DNA of 52,040 bases from Sideroxydans sp. (GCA_027310725.1 DAIDAG010000074.1:1-52040), one strand, 5' to 3'. Numbered from the stretch's first letter, positions 26,395-35,041 are shown. The notes: generated by a model not told the origin, from the sequence alone. Numbers and translations: made by a program.

Positions 26395-26604
26395 TCATTT
26401 GGCGGCCGTAGCGGAATCGTAGCCAATCATCAAAGAATCTAACCGAGCCGCTGCATTTGCCAGATGGTCAGAAGCAAGGTGAGCGTAGCGTTCCACCATT
26501 GCGCCAGTTTTCCATCCACCAAGCTGTTGCAGTTCATGCGTGGGTGCCCTGTGCCAGCTTGCCCATGTACGCCTTGGATCGTGCCAGTGGAAATCTTCAA
26601 TGCC
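26395..26604 (-). pseudogene. tyrosine integrase, C-terminal remnant
   Basis: On the minus strand 69 codons read GIEDFHWHDPRRTWASWH, then ELQQLGGWKTGAMVERYAHL and AAARLDS before a TGA at 26395-26397. These are the end of a phage-type integrase catalytic domain: the HxxR box (HDPR), the LGGW helix and the nucleophile Tyr in ERYAHL. About three residues expected between WH and LQQLGGW are missing and no upstream catalytic domain is present, so it is a truncated remnant. Its 3' end points at the attachment repeat 35 bases away, the usual position for an island integrase. Confidence 0.8.
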
Positions 26605-27144
26605 ATCTGCAACGAAAACAGGTGGCCATAAAGTGGCTGGCCTTATATGCCCCGGAAATGCTATCAGGGCTAAATAGTCTTCTATTCTTGGAGTCTCATT
26701 CTAAAGCATGGTGTGCAATGTTAAACATTTGGAGCTCTCAACAAGCTGAACATAATAAGCAGATCATTAATCGCGCAAAGAGCTCCGAAGTTTGTTCAAT
26801 CTGAGGGGGTGCACCTGCTAGAAATTATCGGCTTGTCGGACATGATGTTCCCGATGGAGTAGTCCACACAATAAAACTTCGCAATGATTGTTGGAAAATT
26901 CGCCGTGCTATGTATGGTGAATCAATGGCTTTACTTTAGTACTACGATGGTGCTTAGGACCTGCGCATACACGGATATGTAGATAATGTATATATGCCAA
27001 ACGGTCTATATATTCATATAGATAAGTAGATTATTAAATTAAATTTCATTTTCAACTTATTGAGATGTCGATGTACTCTTGATCGTCAACGAGCCTTACA
27101 TAAAGTATCTATTTTTCACTGTTGCACTACAAAGGGGAATTTGA
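26605..27144. other. island spacer, no gene seen
   Basis: About 540 bases upstream of the lipoprotein gene and behind the integrase remnant. An open plus-strand frame at 26457-26804 is largely antisense to the integrase remnant, has no recognisable product and is not accepted. The lipoprotein promoter should lie just before 27130 but no strong boxes stand out. Confidence 0.4.
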
Positions 27145-27876
27145 ATGAACAAGTATCTGAATGCCTTAGTTGCTTCTACTTTTGCCGCAATCTTGACAGC
27201 ATGCGGCGGTGGTGGAACGACGGCCGTAACGCCGACCGGACCTGTTACGTCAACTTTGTCATTTCCCGTTGCTCAAGCCATGGCGACAGATGCTTCTGCT
27301 GGGAGTAGCTCAAACTTTACAATTGCGCAAACAGGCTCTGTTTCTTGTAGCGGAAGTGGAAATATAACAAGAGCGCCAGCTACAACGTCGACGACATTCA
27401 ATATCACACCAACTAATACTGTTTCTGCTTTGTCTGCAGTTGAAACTATTACTCTGAATTGGACAAATTGCACACCATCAACTAGCGTAACCACTGCCAC
27501 GTTATATTACACACCAACAACATATGTACCACTTGGATTGAACAGCGTAGGTGTTAATTACGGGGCATATCTTACTGCGCCCAGTTACCCTGCGACGGTT
27601 ATGGTCGGTGGAACTGGAATAATTGGAACAGAAAATCTTTACACGGATAGCACAGAAGTAACATCCAATGGTCGTATAGATGGAAGTTATGTTGTAACGG
27701 CTGACACTGCAACCACTGCAATCATTACCGTGATAGGTAAAGAATACGATGCATCAAGTGTATTGGTATTTACTGAACAAGATGCATATAGAATCACAGC
27801 AACTGGGGTGGTAACACGTATTAGTACCAACGTTCAATACGCCAATGGCATCAACGTAACATTTACATATAACTAG
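27145..27876 (+). CDS. putative lipoprotein of unknown function
   Basis: A 243-residue protein with a lipobox (AAILTACGGGG, Cys20 as the lipidated residue), followed by a Thr/Ser/Gly-rich mature part with beta-sheet character (SNFTIAQTGSVSCSGSG, ETITLNWTNCTPS, GRIDGSYVVTADT). Two further Cys residues may form a disulfide. A GGGG ribosome site is 7 bases upstream of the ATG. The codon use and GC content are lower than in the backbone genes, consistent with its position in the accessory region. I do not recognise a family. A terminator follows at 27938. Confidence 0.75.
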   Translation: MNKYLNALVASTFAAILTACGGGGTTAVTPTGPVTSTLSFPVAQAMATDASAGSSSNFTIAQTGSVSCSGSGNITRAPATTSTTFNITPTNTVSALSAVETITLNWTNCTPSTSVTTATLYYTPTTYVPLGLNSVGVNYGAYLTAPSYPATVMVGGTGIIGTENLYTDSTEVTSNGRIDGSYVVTADTATTAIITVIGKEYDASSVLVFTEQDAYRITATGVVTRISTNVQYANGINVTFTYN

Positions 27877-27937
27877 CATTGCTGTTGGAAACTCTCAAAA
27901 CATATTGAGAATATTACTGGCGAGAGCCGTGAATCAC

Positions 27938-27967
27938 GAGGTCAGCCAGAGATGGCTGGCCTCTTTC
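27938..27967 (+). terminator. terminator after the lipoprotein gene
   Basis: GAGGTCAGCCA at 27938-27948 pairs with TGGCTGGCCTC at 27953-27963 (one G-U) with a short loop and a T-rich tail. The hairpin resembles the one after the tRNA in sequence (AGTCAG/GGCTG). Confidence 0.7.
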
Positions 27968-28035
27968 ATTTGCGGCTGATTCTTTGAGTCATTGGCCAAA
28001 TGACTCTGTTCGTCAATCAGTCTATTGGCATCGAC

Positions 28036-28060
28036 AAAAAAAGGCGGCTCAGCCGCCTTT
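28036..28060. terminator. bidirectional terminator-like palindrome
   Basis: AAAGGCGGCT and AGCCGCCTTT (about 28040-28060) are separated by one base and flanked by A-rich and T-rich sequence. It separates the lipoprotein gene from the small minus-strand ORF and could serve both. Confidence 0.65.
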
Positions 28061-28141
28061 GATTTGGTCACCAGTTGTCCTGCATCGATTTATTGGTTGG
28101 GAATGCAGTGACATTCAAATGGACTATGAATAATCCAATTA

Positions 28142-28264
28142 TTACCAAGGCATTGAATCGAAAACCTGGGCAATCACTATTGACATTGCTGTGAGCCAGC
28201 CAAGCTCACTGTTGAATCTTAGCTCTTCTCTGGTCTGTCCTTTATATGATGGTCTTAAGCTCAT
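28142..28264 (-). CDS. possible 40-residue small protein
   Basis: ATG at 28264 is preceded by CAGGAGG with an 8-base spacing, an unusually strong ribosome site, and the frame reads 40 codons to TAA at 28142. The product begins MSLRPSYKGQTREELRF and ends AQVFDSMPW, with an amphipathic C-terminal half (GWLTAMSIVIAQVF). I know no family. A convergent bidirectional terminator lies about 80 bases after it. Small-protein calls on ribosome site and length alone are uncertain. Confidence 0.45.
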   Translation of the reverse strand: MSLRPSYKGQTREELRFNSELGWLTAMSIVIAQVFDSMPW

Positions 28265-28521
28265 GATCGCAACCTCCTGAAATATATTCTGCGATAGGTG
28301 GCACGCTAGTTCCTGTCTGGATTCAGATGCAGAAACCGGTTAAATACTAGGCTCAATAACGGCGGAAAGATATACCCGGGATTGGGTATGGGGGACGTAG
28401 TTATACGTAGCTTGATAGCATGGGTTTTTCCCTGGATCTGGTCCCTCTGCGTCGCATAACGGAAAATGGTTGGTGCGAAGCGTTGACCATTGATCCTGCG
28501 TTGCAACGTGTTCGAAACTCA
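28265..28521. other. spacer, no gene seen
   Basis: About 260 bases upstream of the small ORF. Overlapping 60-70-codon frames on both strands here have no recognisable product and no ribosome site. Confidence 0.4.
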
Positions 28522-28629
28522 TCATGCACTGATGGCGGGTTGGGTTGCTTCGCGATTCGCCGATCGAGCCGCTGCTTTCGCGGGACGGTCAGCCGCAAGG
28601 TGAGCCTGACATTCCACCTTGGTGCCGGT
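28522..28629 (-). pseudogene. second integrase scrap
   Basis: On the minus strand the frame reads TGTKVECQAHLAADRPAKAA and then ARSANRE before a stop at 28522-28524. This aligns by eye with the integrase end (MVERYAHLAADHLAEAAARLD), but the Arg-Tyr of the active site has become Cys-Gln and no more of the gene is present. It is a decayed relative of the remnant at 26395-26604. Confidence 0.55.
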
Positions 28630-28699
28630 TAGTCAACCTCCCGGCCATTTTAGCTTGTCGCGGGATTTCCCTGTCCGACGATGCTGATTGCTGACAGGC

Positions 28700-28836
28700 T
28701 CAACCCCTGATGACCCTGAGCAAGAGGACCACGATGGCGATCACCAGCAGAATATGAATGAAGCCCCCATGGTATAGGACGTGATCAAGCCCAGCAGCCA
28801 TAAGATCAGCATTACAACGGCAATGGTATAAAGCAT
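28700..28836 (-). pseudogene. small membrane protein (lmo0937/DUF5670-like) with a homopolymer frameshift
   Basis: The frame starts MLYTIAVVMLILWLLGLITS YTMG and then runs out of frame at a run of five G (five C at 28764-28768 on the plus strand). With one more G it continues GFIHILLVIAIVVLLLRVIR to a TGA at 28700-28702, giving the usual 45-50 residue two-helix membrane protein of this family. AAAGGGCG precedes the ATG at 28836. It is either a real single-base deletion or a homopolymer sequencing error. It lies in a group of stress-type genes (glycine-zipper protein, CsbD), where this family is often found. Confidence 0.65.
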
Positions 28837-28886
28837 GTTATCGCCCTTTCAATTTCAAGATTCCGTTTGCAGATGTTCCCGCCGTT

Positions 28887-29108
28887 TCACTTGGCCGATA
28901 CAGATTCTTCGGCAAGCACGCGACTCAGATGTTCTTTGCATATCTCGTACCCAACAAAGCCTCCCATCACTGCACCACCCACCACCCCAACGATCGTATC
29001 GACTCCGGCCACCGCGCCAATACCCGCTCCTGCCATGGTACGCCACATATAACCGAACAACACGATTGATGTTGCGGTAGTCATTACTGTCTTCTGGATT
29101 GCGTTCAT
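28887..29108 (-). CDS. small glycine-zipper membrane protein
   Basis: A 73-residue protein with one or two hydrophobic segments and a glycine-zipper pattern (AGAGIGAVAGVDTIVGVVGG AVMGG) followed by a charged tail (CKEHLSRVLAEES). The ATG at 29108 has GAGG 8 bases upstream; a longer start at 29132 is less likely. Such proteins are common in stress-response clusters of betaproteobacteria. The function is not known. Confidence 0.6.
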   Translation of the reverse strand: MNAIQKTVMTTATSIVLFGYMWRTMAGAGIGAVAGVDTIVGVVGGAVMGGFVGYEICKEHLSRVLAEESVSAK

Positions 29109-29162
29109 TTTAAATACCTCCGTATTCAACATCCGGCTCGAAGCAAACCCCTGAATGGCGGC

Positions 29163-29543
29163 TTACTTGCCGTAGTGTATCTTTGCTTCTTTCACACATG
29201 CTTCCCTGGTGTCACCTGCCAGGGCATTACACTTTTCTTCGGCTACCGAAAGATCTGCCTCGCGCTTTTCATCTGCCGCTTCGTGACGTGCTTCCTTGCC
29301 GGTTTTCTTCGCCTTCATGTGTGCCGCAGCGGATTCACGCCCGGCGGTCACATTGGCCTTTGATGCTTTCAGCTGGGCCTTGGCATCTGACTCCGCGCCC
29401 ACCAGAGCCGCTTGTGCCTCTTGTTCACAAACGTCCTTGACGTTGCCCGCGCTGTCATCGCACTTCTCTTCGGCAACGGCATAACGTGAATTAAGTGGTC
29501 TTGGCAGATTGCGGCAGCTCAAGCGCGCTATGCCATGGAGCAT
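29163..29543 (-). CDS. Ala/Lys-rich protein with Cys-pair repeats, possibly N-terminally truncated
   Basis: The product has two copies of a module with spaced Cys residues: AEEKCDDSAGNVKDVCEQEA (about residues 24-43) and AEEKCNALAGDTREACVKEA near the C-terminus. An Ala/Lys/Glu-rich helical stretch lies between them. Related betaproteobacterial proteins, as I recall them, carry a signal peptide and further modules ahead of this point. Here the N-terminus (MLHGIARLSCRNL) has neither, so the gene may have lost its 5' end. Its ATG directly follows the csbD stop (TGAATG), which could couple translation. Function unknown. Confidence 0.5.
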   Translation of the reverse strand: MLHGIARLSCRNLPRPLNSRYAVAEEKCDDSAGNVKDVCEQEAQAALVGAESDAKAQLKASKANVTAGRESAAAHMKAKKTGKEARHEAADEKREADLSVAEEKCNALAGDTREACVKEAKIHYGK

Positions 29544-29744
29544 TCATTTCTGGCTTACTTGCCTTGCTGCAAGCTGCTTTTCCGCAACGTCCCTGAAAAT
29601 TCCATTCGACTCCTGGATTCTTCCGGATAGGCTCACGCATTTTCCTGCAGCGATTCCAAGCTTATCGTCGGTAAGCATGCCCCACTTTTGCTTTGCGCTA
29701 CCCTTGAATTGTTTCCAATTCCCTTCGATACGATCCCAGTTCAT
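29544..29744 (-). CDS. CsbD family stress protein
   Basis: A 66-residue protein beginning MNWDRIEGNWKQFKGSAKQK, the CsbD signature, then WGMLTDDKL and ending in EKQLAARQVSQK. CsbD-like proteins are induced in general stress responses; their molecular role is unknown. I chose the ATG at 29744 because the family starts there and a GGAG site lies 7 bases upstream; the frame is open for another 30 codons. Confidence 0.85.
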   Translation of the reverse strand: MNWDRIEGNWKQFKGSAKQKWGMLTDDKLGIAAGKCVSLSGRIQESNGIFRDVAEKQLAARQVSQK

Positions 29745-30368
29745 TTTGGACTCCATTTGGGTTGATTGAGAATTGCGGCCCATGCCTGCAACTGTGGCAG
29801 CCCGTCGACCCTGACGAGAAAATTGACCTCGCATAGCCTTACCGCCAAGCGCATCATTGCTCGTTTCTAAAACAGACTCTGTGCGCTAGTGCACAAGCGG
29901 GGCAATTACTTGGGAGGCAGCAAGTCGTATCATTTCTGTATGCGCAGGTCAGATAGAGCAGCAGGACTGGGAGGGAGACGAAATTACGGTACCTTGTCCT
30001 GATTTGCTGACGCAGCCAAGCCCAGGTGGGGCATGTTGCAGACACCTCATCATGCAACCAGAAGCCATTGCTGCTTTGGTTCGGCGATTGCTCGTGCCTT
30101 GATTGGTATCGGAATTGCCTTCGAACCCAAGGATGGAATCCGGACTTCACCAGATGACTTTGGAGCCGGCGGACGAATGACCAGCGGCAAGACCTGAAGG
30201 CCTATGTGGGTCTATATATCGGCCTATATATTCTTTCTTCTGTTCAGAACTAAGCCTCCAAATTAATATCGACTCGATTGGTCAACAATCGTTCTGGTGA
30301 ATATTGGGTGATCAAGTAGGAGTAATGCTTCCGCATAAATCGTGATTTAACTGTAAGGATTGATCTCA
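29745..30368. other. 600-base intergenic region
   Basis: Upstream of csbD (minus) and of the small plus-strand gene at 30369. A 98-codon minus-strand frame at 29854-30150 has no ribosome site or recognisable product and is not accepted. The region presumably holds the promoters of the stress gene group. Confidence 0.4.
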
Positions 30369-30707
30369 ATGAAACCGGAAGATGAAAACCGTTTGGTTTT
30401 CCAGACCATCCTTGATACGCCGGAGTGCCGGCAGGATCGTGAGAGGGTGACCCGACTGCTGAATGAGGATATTCGGCGTTCGAGGTTCAATCGTGAACGT
30501 GCCGAACAGCTTTTTCTTTTCATGATTGATAAATGCGTGCGCCGTTATTCCAGGAGCATCGGAGGAGATGCGGAACGACTGGTTCCCAAAGCGATCAGAT
30601 ATACGCTGGCAAACGAATATGCGGAAATTTTCATTCGGTCGAATGGCAATATTGAGAATCAGCGGCCGGCACGGCGGGGACTGATTTCGTACTTTATCGG
30701 CAAATAG
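30369..30707 (+). CDS. hypothetical protein, 112 residues
   Basis: I do not recognise it. The product is cytoplasmic by appearance, rich in Arg and Glu (RLLNEDIRRSRFNRERAEQL), mostly helical, and ends RGLISYFIGK. The ATG at 30369 has AAGGA about 9 bases upstream; a TTG at 30360 is also in frame. It converges with the GGDEF-EAL gene and stands alone. Codon use looks like the backbone rather than the island. Confidence 0.6.
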   Translation: MKPEDENRLVFQTILDTPECRQDRERVTRLLNEDIRRSRFNRERAEQLFLFMIDKCVRRYSRSIGGDAERLVPKAIRYTLANEYAEIFIRSNGNIENQRPARRGLISYFIGK

Positions 30708-30838
30708 CCTCTTTCTGCCATAGCGGAACGAATGCAGTGCAGTTGCCTGCCATGCCGCGGGTCATTGGGTTGCGGAATGCGTTGGGATGCAGCATACCCG
30801 GCGCCGGAAGCATACCCGACCTGGGTATCACGGAAATG

Positions 30839-32896
30839 CTACGAATTCAGGTGCGGTCCATTGTTGAGTTTCAACAATTTCTCGAACTGCTCTGGAGGAA
30901 CGGGTTTCGAGAAAAGATAACCCTGTGCAAAGTCGCAACCGGCAGATGCCAACAAGCTGCGTTGCGCTTCCGTTTCCACTCCTTCTGCAATGACCTTGAG
31001 CCCCAGTTTGTGCGACATCACGATGATGGCCTCGCACAGGGCCATATTATCCGCATCCTTCTCCAGGTTGGTGACGAATGATCTGTCTATCTTCAGATAA
31101 TCGATATCGAATCTTTTGAGGTAGGAAAGCGTCGAATAGCCGGTGCCGAAATCGTCGATCGCAACCTGGATCCCGGCATCGCGAAACTTGAGCAAGTTGT
31201 CGGTCACTTCCGCACCTGCGTGCAATAGAAGGCCTTCCGTTATTTCAATCACAATGCTATTGCCGGCAAGTCCGAGTTCGGCCAAATATTTCATCCAGTC
31301 ATCGCACATATTGACGTTCAGATGAAACTGTACCGGCGACATATTCACGCTGATCTGACAACGTTCCTTGAACAACTTGTCCCATGAGCCCGCCCATCGG
31401 GCGGCTTCCCTGAATACCCAGTTCCCGATCTCGTTGATAAGGCCGGTCTCCTCCGCGAGCGGGATGAAGTCTGCCGGGCTGACCATGCCGCGTTCCGGAT
31501 GCTTCCAGCGGATAAGTGCTTCCGCCTTTTGTATCTGCCCCGTCGTCAACTCGATGATCGGTTGAAAATGAACCTGGAACTGGCTGTGCTTCAGCGCGCC
31601 CCGCAAGTCGTTGATCAGGCGCAGCCGGTTCTGCGCCACTTGCTGCAAGGAAAGGGTGAAGTAACTGTAGCGGTTGCGTCCCTTGCCCTTGGCGACATAC
31701 ATCGCCTGATCGGCATTCTTCATCAAGGCGTCGATATCGTCGGCATCATTGGGGTAGACAGTGATGCCGATGCTGGCAGAGATATACACCACTTCGTCTC
31801 CCAGCTGGAAAGGCTCCGCCAACCGGCCGATTATTTTTTGCGCGACATCCTCGATGTGACCGGTTACCGAAACGTCTGGCAGAACAACCGTAAACTCGTC
31901 TCCGCCGAGGCGCGCCAGGGTGTCCGATTCGCGTATGCATGACCGGGTCCGTTTGGCTACTTCCTTCAATAATATATCGCCGACTTCATGGCCCAGCGTG
32001 TCGTTCACTTCCTTGAATTGATCGAGATCGATCAGTAGCAAAGCGAGGGGGAGGTCTTCCCTGTCCGATTTTTTCACTGCCTGTCCGAGGCGGTCGCGGA
32101 ACATGTCGCGGTTGGGCAATCCGGTCAGCGTGTCGAAGTTGGCTTGTCTCCAGATCAGCTCTTCGGAACGCTTTTTCTCGGTGATGTCCCGGATGATGCC
32201 GCGGTAGGCGGTGATAGCGCCCGACCTGTCCTTCACGGCAGTAAAAGAACAGAGTGTGGTTATCCGTTCACCGTTCTTTTTCTTTGCGACGACTTCGAAT
32301 TCGGCAAAGCCATGAGCATTGACGCTGGCGATGATCTTTTTCCTGTCCGCAGGGTCGGCATAGATATCCTTTGCCAGGTCGAGACCGAGCATCTCTTCCT
32401 TGGTGTCGTAGCCAAACATCTGGATAGCCTTCAGGTTGATATCGATATACTTTCCTGAGGGGCTGCTGATGAATAGCCCGTCGTAGGACTCCTCAAAAAG
32501 CGCCCGATATTTCTCTTCGCTTTCCCGCAGCTTGGTTTCGATCTGCTTCCGTTTGCTGATATCCCGGATGACGCTGAAGAACGCATTTTCCCCTTCCAGC
32601 TTTATCGTTCTGCTGGATATCTCGACGGGCAGTACGGAGCCGTCCTTGCGAACTTGCGCGGATTCGAACGTCAGGTTTCCCTGCTTCAACAACTCGGCAA
32701 TCCTGGCCGCTATGCCGGATGAAAACTCGGACGAAATGAATCGACTGATATGTTGCCCCACCATTTCGGCCCTGGTGTATCCCAGCTGTTCATGACCAAT
32801 ATGGTTTATTTCCTTGATGCAGCCATCTGCGCCGAGTACAAGCATGCAATCGGCTGCCAGATCGAACAGGTCGCGAAAAGCGATTTCACTGATCAT
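30839..32896 (-). CDS. PAS-PAS-GGDEF-EAL cyclic-di-GMP protein
   Basis: A 685-residue soluble protein. Two PAS domains (about residues 5-120 and 135-255, each ending in a PAC-like IRDISKRK or IRDITEKK segment) are followed by a GGDEF domain (LARLGGDEF intact) and an EAL domain. The EAL catalytic residues are all present: KAEALIRW, VNMSPVQF, EITEG, IDDFGTGYSTLSYL, LKIDRSFV and AEGVET. It may therefore both make and degrade c-di-GMP, or use GGDEF to control EAL. No membrane segment is seen, so the signal would be cytoplasmic and sensed by PAS. The ATG at 32896 follows a GGGGAAG site. Confidence 0.92.
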   Translation of the reverse strand: MISEIAFRDLFDLAADCMLVLGADGCIKEINHIGHEQLGYTRAEMVGQHISRFISSEFSSGIAARIAELLKQGNLTFESAQVRKDGSVLPVEISSRTIKLEGENAFFSVIRDISKRKQIETKLRESEEKYRALFEESYDGLFISSPSGKYIDINLKAIQMFGYDTKEEMLGLDLAKDIYADPADRKKIIASVNAHGFAEFEVVAKKKNGERITTLCSFTAVKDRSGAITAYRGIIRDITEKKRSEELIWRQANFDTLTGLPNRDMFRDRLGQAVKKSDREDLPLALLLIDLDQFKEVNDTLGHEVGDILLKEVAKRTRSCIRESDTLARLGGDEFTVVLPDVSVTGHIEDVAQKIIGRLAEPFQLGDEVVYISASIGITVYPNDADDIDALMKNADQAMYVAKGKGRNRYSYFTLSLQQVAQNRLRLINDLRGALKHSQFQVHFQPIIELTTGQIQKAEALIRWKHPERGMVSPADFIPLAEETGLINEIGNWVFREAARWAGSWDKLFKERCQISVNMSPVQFHLNVNMCDDWMKYLAELGLAGNSIVIEITEGLLLHAGAEVTDNLLKFRDAGIQVAIDDFGTGYSTLSYLKRFDIDYLKIDRSFVTNLEKDADNMALCEAIIVMSHKLGLKVIAEGVETEAQRSLLASAGCDFAQGYLFSKPVPPEQFEKLLKLNNGPHLNS

Positions 32897-33331
32897 TAAA
32901 ACTTCCCCTCGGCTAAGTGCAATTTGCAGCGCTTCCGGTTCTCGAAAAAAGATCATTCTCGACGGCTACGGAGCTGTTGGCCGAACACGATGATGGCATG
33001 GTAGCGCGGAATCAAATGGAGGTGAGATGTTTGCAGAATATCAGCCAGCGACTACAGGGATTACCCGCTTGCATCGATCCGGAATTCATGCAATTGTTCA
33101 CTTCCCTTATGCCTTGTCATCACGGCCGGTTGTGATCGGGTAAAAGCGAATCTGCCGGGCGCAGAGTTCCGGTGTTGTTAAGGTTTCCATACGCTTTGCC
33201 GCGTTCGATGATGGCGCCTGTTCCCTGAATGAAACGCGTTGCCTGTCGAATCAATCATTGCCATCCGGCACGGCGGCGACAGTGGTGGCGCGGACGCGGC
33301 AAAAAGTGTTGTTCGTTGATGCCAGGAGGTC
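32897..33331. other. intergenic region, no gene seen
   Basis: About 430 bases between the divergent GGDEF-EAL and ankyrin genes. It carries the promoters of both. Short frames on both strands have no recognisable products. Confidence 0.4.
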
Positions 33332-34042
33332 TTGGTAAAAATACAGGTCAAATCCGGCGAAGTGCTGATACTGCTGGCGGCCTCAGTGATGAGTCTTCTT
33401 GCCAACCTGCCCGATCGCCTGCTGGGCAATCTGGTCGACAGAAGAGCGTTATTGGCCGCCTTGATGGCTCTGGTCGTTGTAGCGATGTTCCGTTATCTGC
33501 AGGTGCTTTTGCTGCTAACGATTTCGATTCTGGCCATCGGCGCGAATCTTCCGACTGAGTTGGCTTCCGCGCTGGGCATCAGCAAACTTGCCCTGCTGAT
33601 ATCGCTGGGTAGTCTGATCGCCATTGCGCTGTTGAACCGGGTGGTCAAGTTGCTGCCAACGGAGAAAGATCTCTCTCACACCGGGATAGCCGATGCGCGC
33701 CAGACCATGCTGGAGGCGATCGCGAAAGGAGACAGGGCGACTCTGCAGCGCCTGCTGGTCATGCATGCCGATGTCAACTTTACCCTGGGTGGCACGACCC
33801 CGTTGCACTTGGCTGCCGAGAGAGGCTATCCGGACATGGTGCAGACGCTGATCGGTTATGGTGCGGACTACCGTATAAAAAATGCTCTGGGCCAGACGCC
33901 ACTGGAGGTGGCTCGGGGCAAAAAGAAGTTCGTGAAGACCGAAGAGGTGCTCCATGGTGCGGGCACATCTTACTTTGCGAAGCTTGGCCAGGAAGAAACC
34001 CGTCGTGCAGATGCCGATATATGGCAAAAGCAGCATGGCTGA
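33332..34042 (+). CDS. membrane protein with C-terminal ankyrin repeats
   Basis: A roughly 236-residue protein. The N-terminal 105 residues form three or four hydrophobic helices (LLAALMALVVVAMFRYLQVL, ISKLALLISLGSLIAIALL). The C-terminal half is cytoplasmic with about three ankyrin repeats: EAIAKGDRATLQRLLVMHAD, TPLHLAAERGYPDMVQTLIG and a final QTPLEVARGKKK. Ankyrin repeats bind partner proteins; none is evident here. The start is doubtful: AGGAGG at 33324-33329 lies only 2 bases before the TTG at 33332, so initiation may be slightly downstream. Confidence 0.75.
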   Translation: MVKIQVKSGEVLILLAASVMSLLANLPDRLLGNLVDRRALLAALMALVVVAMFRYLQVLLLLTISILAIGANLPTELASALGISKLALLISLGSLIAIALLNRVVKLLPTEKDLSHTGIADARQTMLEAIAKGDRATLQRLLVMHADVNFTLGGTTPLHLAAERGYPDMVQTLIGYGADYRIKNALGQTPLEVARGKKKFVKTEEVLHGAGTSYFAKLGQEETRRADADIWQKQHG

Positions 34043-34221
34043 AGGTAATGGTCTGAAACCGCAGGTCCAATCTCGACGGGAAGCGATGAAAATAAAAGTA
34101 TCCCCTTTTCCTGTGTGCATTTGTACAGCCGATAGTGGAAGTATGAACAGTTCCGGGCATCCCTGAATCCATTCAAATAGGCTGTTAGAATACCTTACCG
34201 ATTACCTTTGGTTAGGCCACT

Positions 34222-35013
34222 ATGCTTCCGACAAAAGTATTGCAGAAAGAGAGTTCGCCCGTCTCAACCGGCTCACCCGGATGCAGCCGCTGCAAGGATA
34301 CGGAGGAGTTGGAATTCGATTTTTCTTTTGCCTACCAGCCTATTGTCGATTTTCACGCCCGCTCCATCTTTGCGCACGAGGCACTGGTGCGCGGAGTGAA
34401 CGGCGAATCTGCCGCCTCGGTGCTGGCCAGAGTCAACGATGACAACCGTTACCGATTCGATCAAGCGTGCCGGGTAAAGGCGGTCAAGGGGGCGGCCGAG
34501 CTGGGTATCAAGGAATTGTTGTCGATCAATTTTCTTCCCAACGCCGTGTACCAGCCGGAAGCATGCATACGATCTACATTTGAAGCGGCACACAAGTACA
34601 ATTTCCCCAAGGAACGCATCATTTTCGAAGTCGTCGAGGGCGAGAACGTCTCCGACCGGCCGCATCTGATCAACATTTTCGAAGAATACAAACGTTTCGG
34701 ATTCAAGACCGCCATAGATGATTTTGGTGCGGGTTACGCCGGCCTGAACCTGTTGGCGGAGTTCCAGCCGGATATTGTGAAGATCGACATGGATCTGGTG
34801 CGGAATATCAACGACAGCAAGCCCAAACAGGCCATCGTCGAAGGCATCGTGCATATGTGCCATCAATTGGGAATCAGAGTCCTGGCCGAGGGAATCGAAA
34901 CCGGGGCAGAGCGCGATTTTCTGGTGGGCAGCGGCGTATCGCTCCTGCAGGGATACCTCTTCTGCAAACCTGCATTCAACGCAATTGGCCGGATAAACGC
35001 TTCTGCCTGGTAG
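34222..35013 (+). CDS. EAL-domain c-di-GMP phosphodiesterase
   Basis: A 263-residue protein consisting mainly of one EAL domain, which would hydrolyse c-di-GMP to pGpG. Catalytic positions look intact: Glu53 in HEALVRG, Asn103 in SINFLPN, the Glu of EVVEG near 136, Asp166-Asp167 in IDDFGAGYAG, Lys187 in VKIDMDL and Glu223 in AEGIET. The N-terminal 30 residues include a CSRCKD pair of Cys residues that might bind metal. No sensor domain is attached. It faces the degenerate EAL gene, tail to tail, with 28 bases between them. Confidence 0.9.
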   Translation: MLPTKVLQKESSPVSTGSPGCSRCKDTEELEFDFSFAYQPIVDFHARSIFAHEALVRGVNGESAASVLARVNDDNRYRFDQACRVKAVKGAAELGIKELLSINFLPNAVYQPEACIRSTFEAAHKYNFPKERIIFEVVEGENVSDRPHLINIFEEYKRFGFKTAIDDFGAGYAGLNLLAEFQPDIVKIDMDLVRNINDSKPKQAIVEGIVHMCHQLGIRVLAEGIETGAERDFLVGSGVSLLQGYLFCKPAFNAIGRINASAW

Positions 35014-35041
35014 CCGTCACAACACCTGTTGGCGGCGGGCT

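Noticed and set aside
26457..26804. 115-codon plus-strand frame
   Set aside because: Its first half is antisense to the integrase remnant and the rest has no recognisable content.
29854..30150. 98-codon minus-strand frame
   Set aside because: No ribosome site, low-complexity composition and no family; probably chance.
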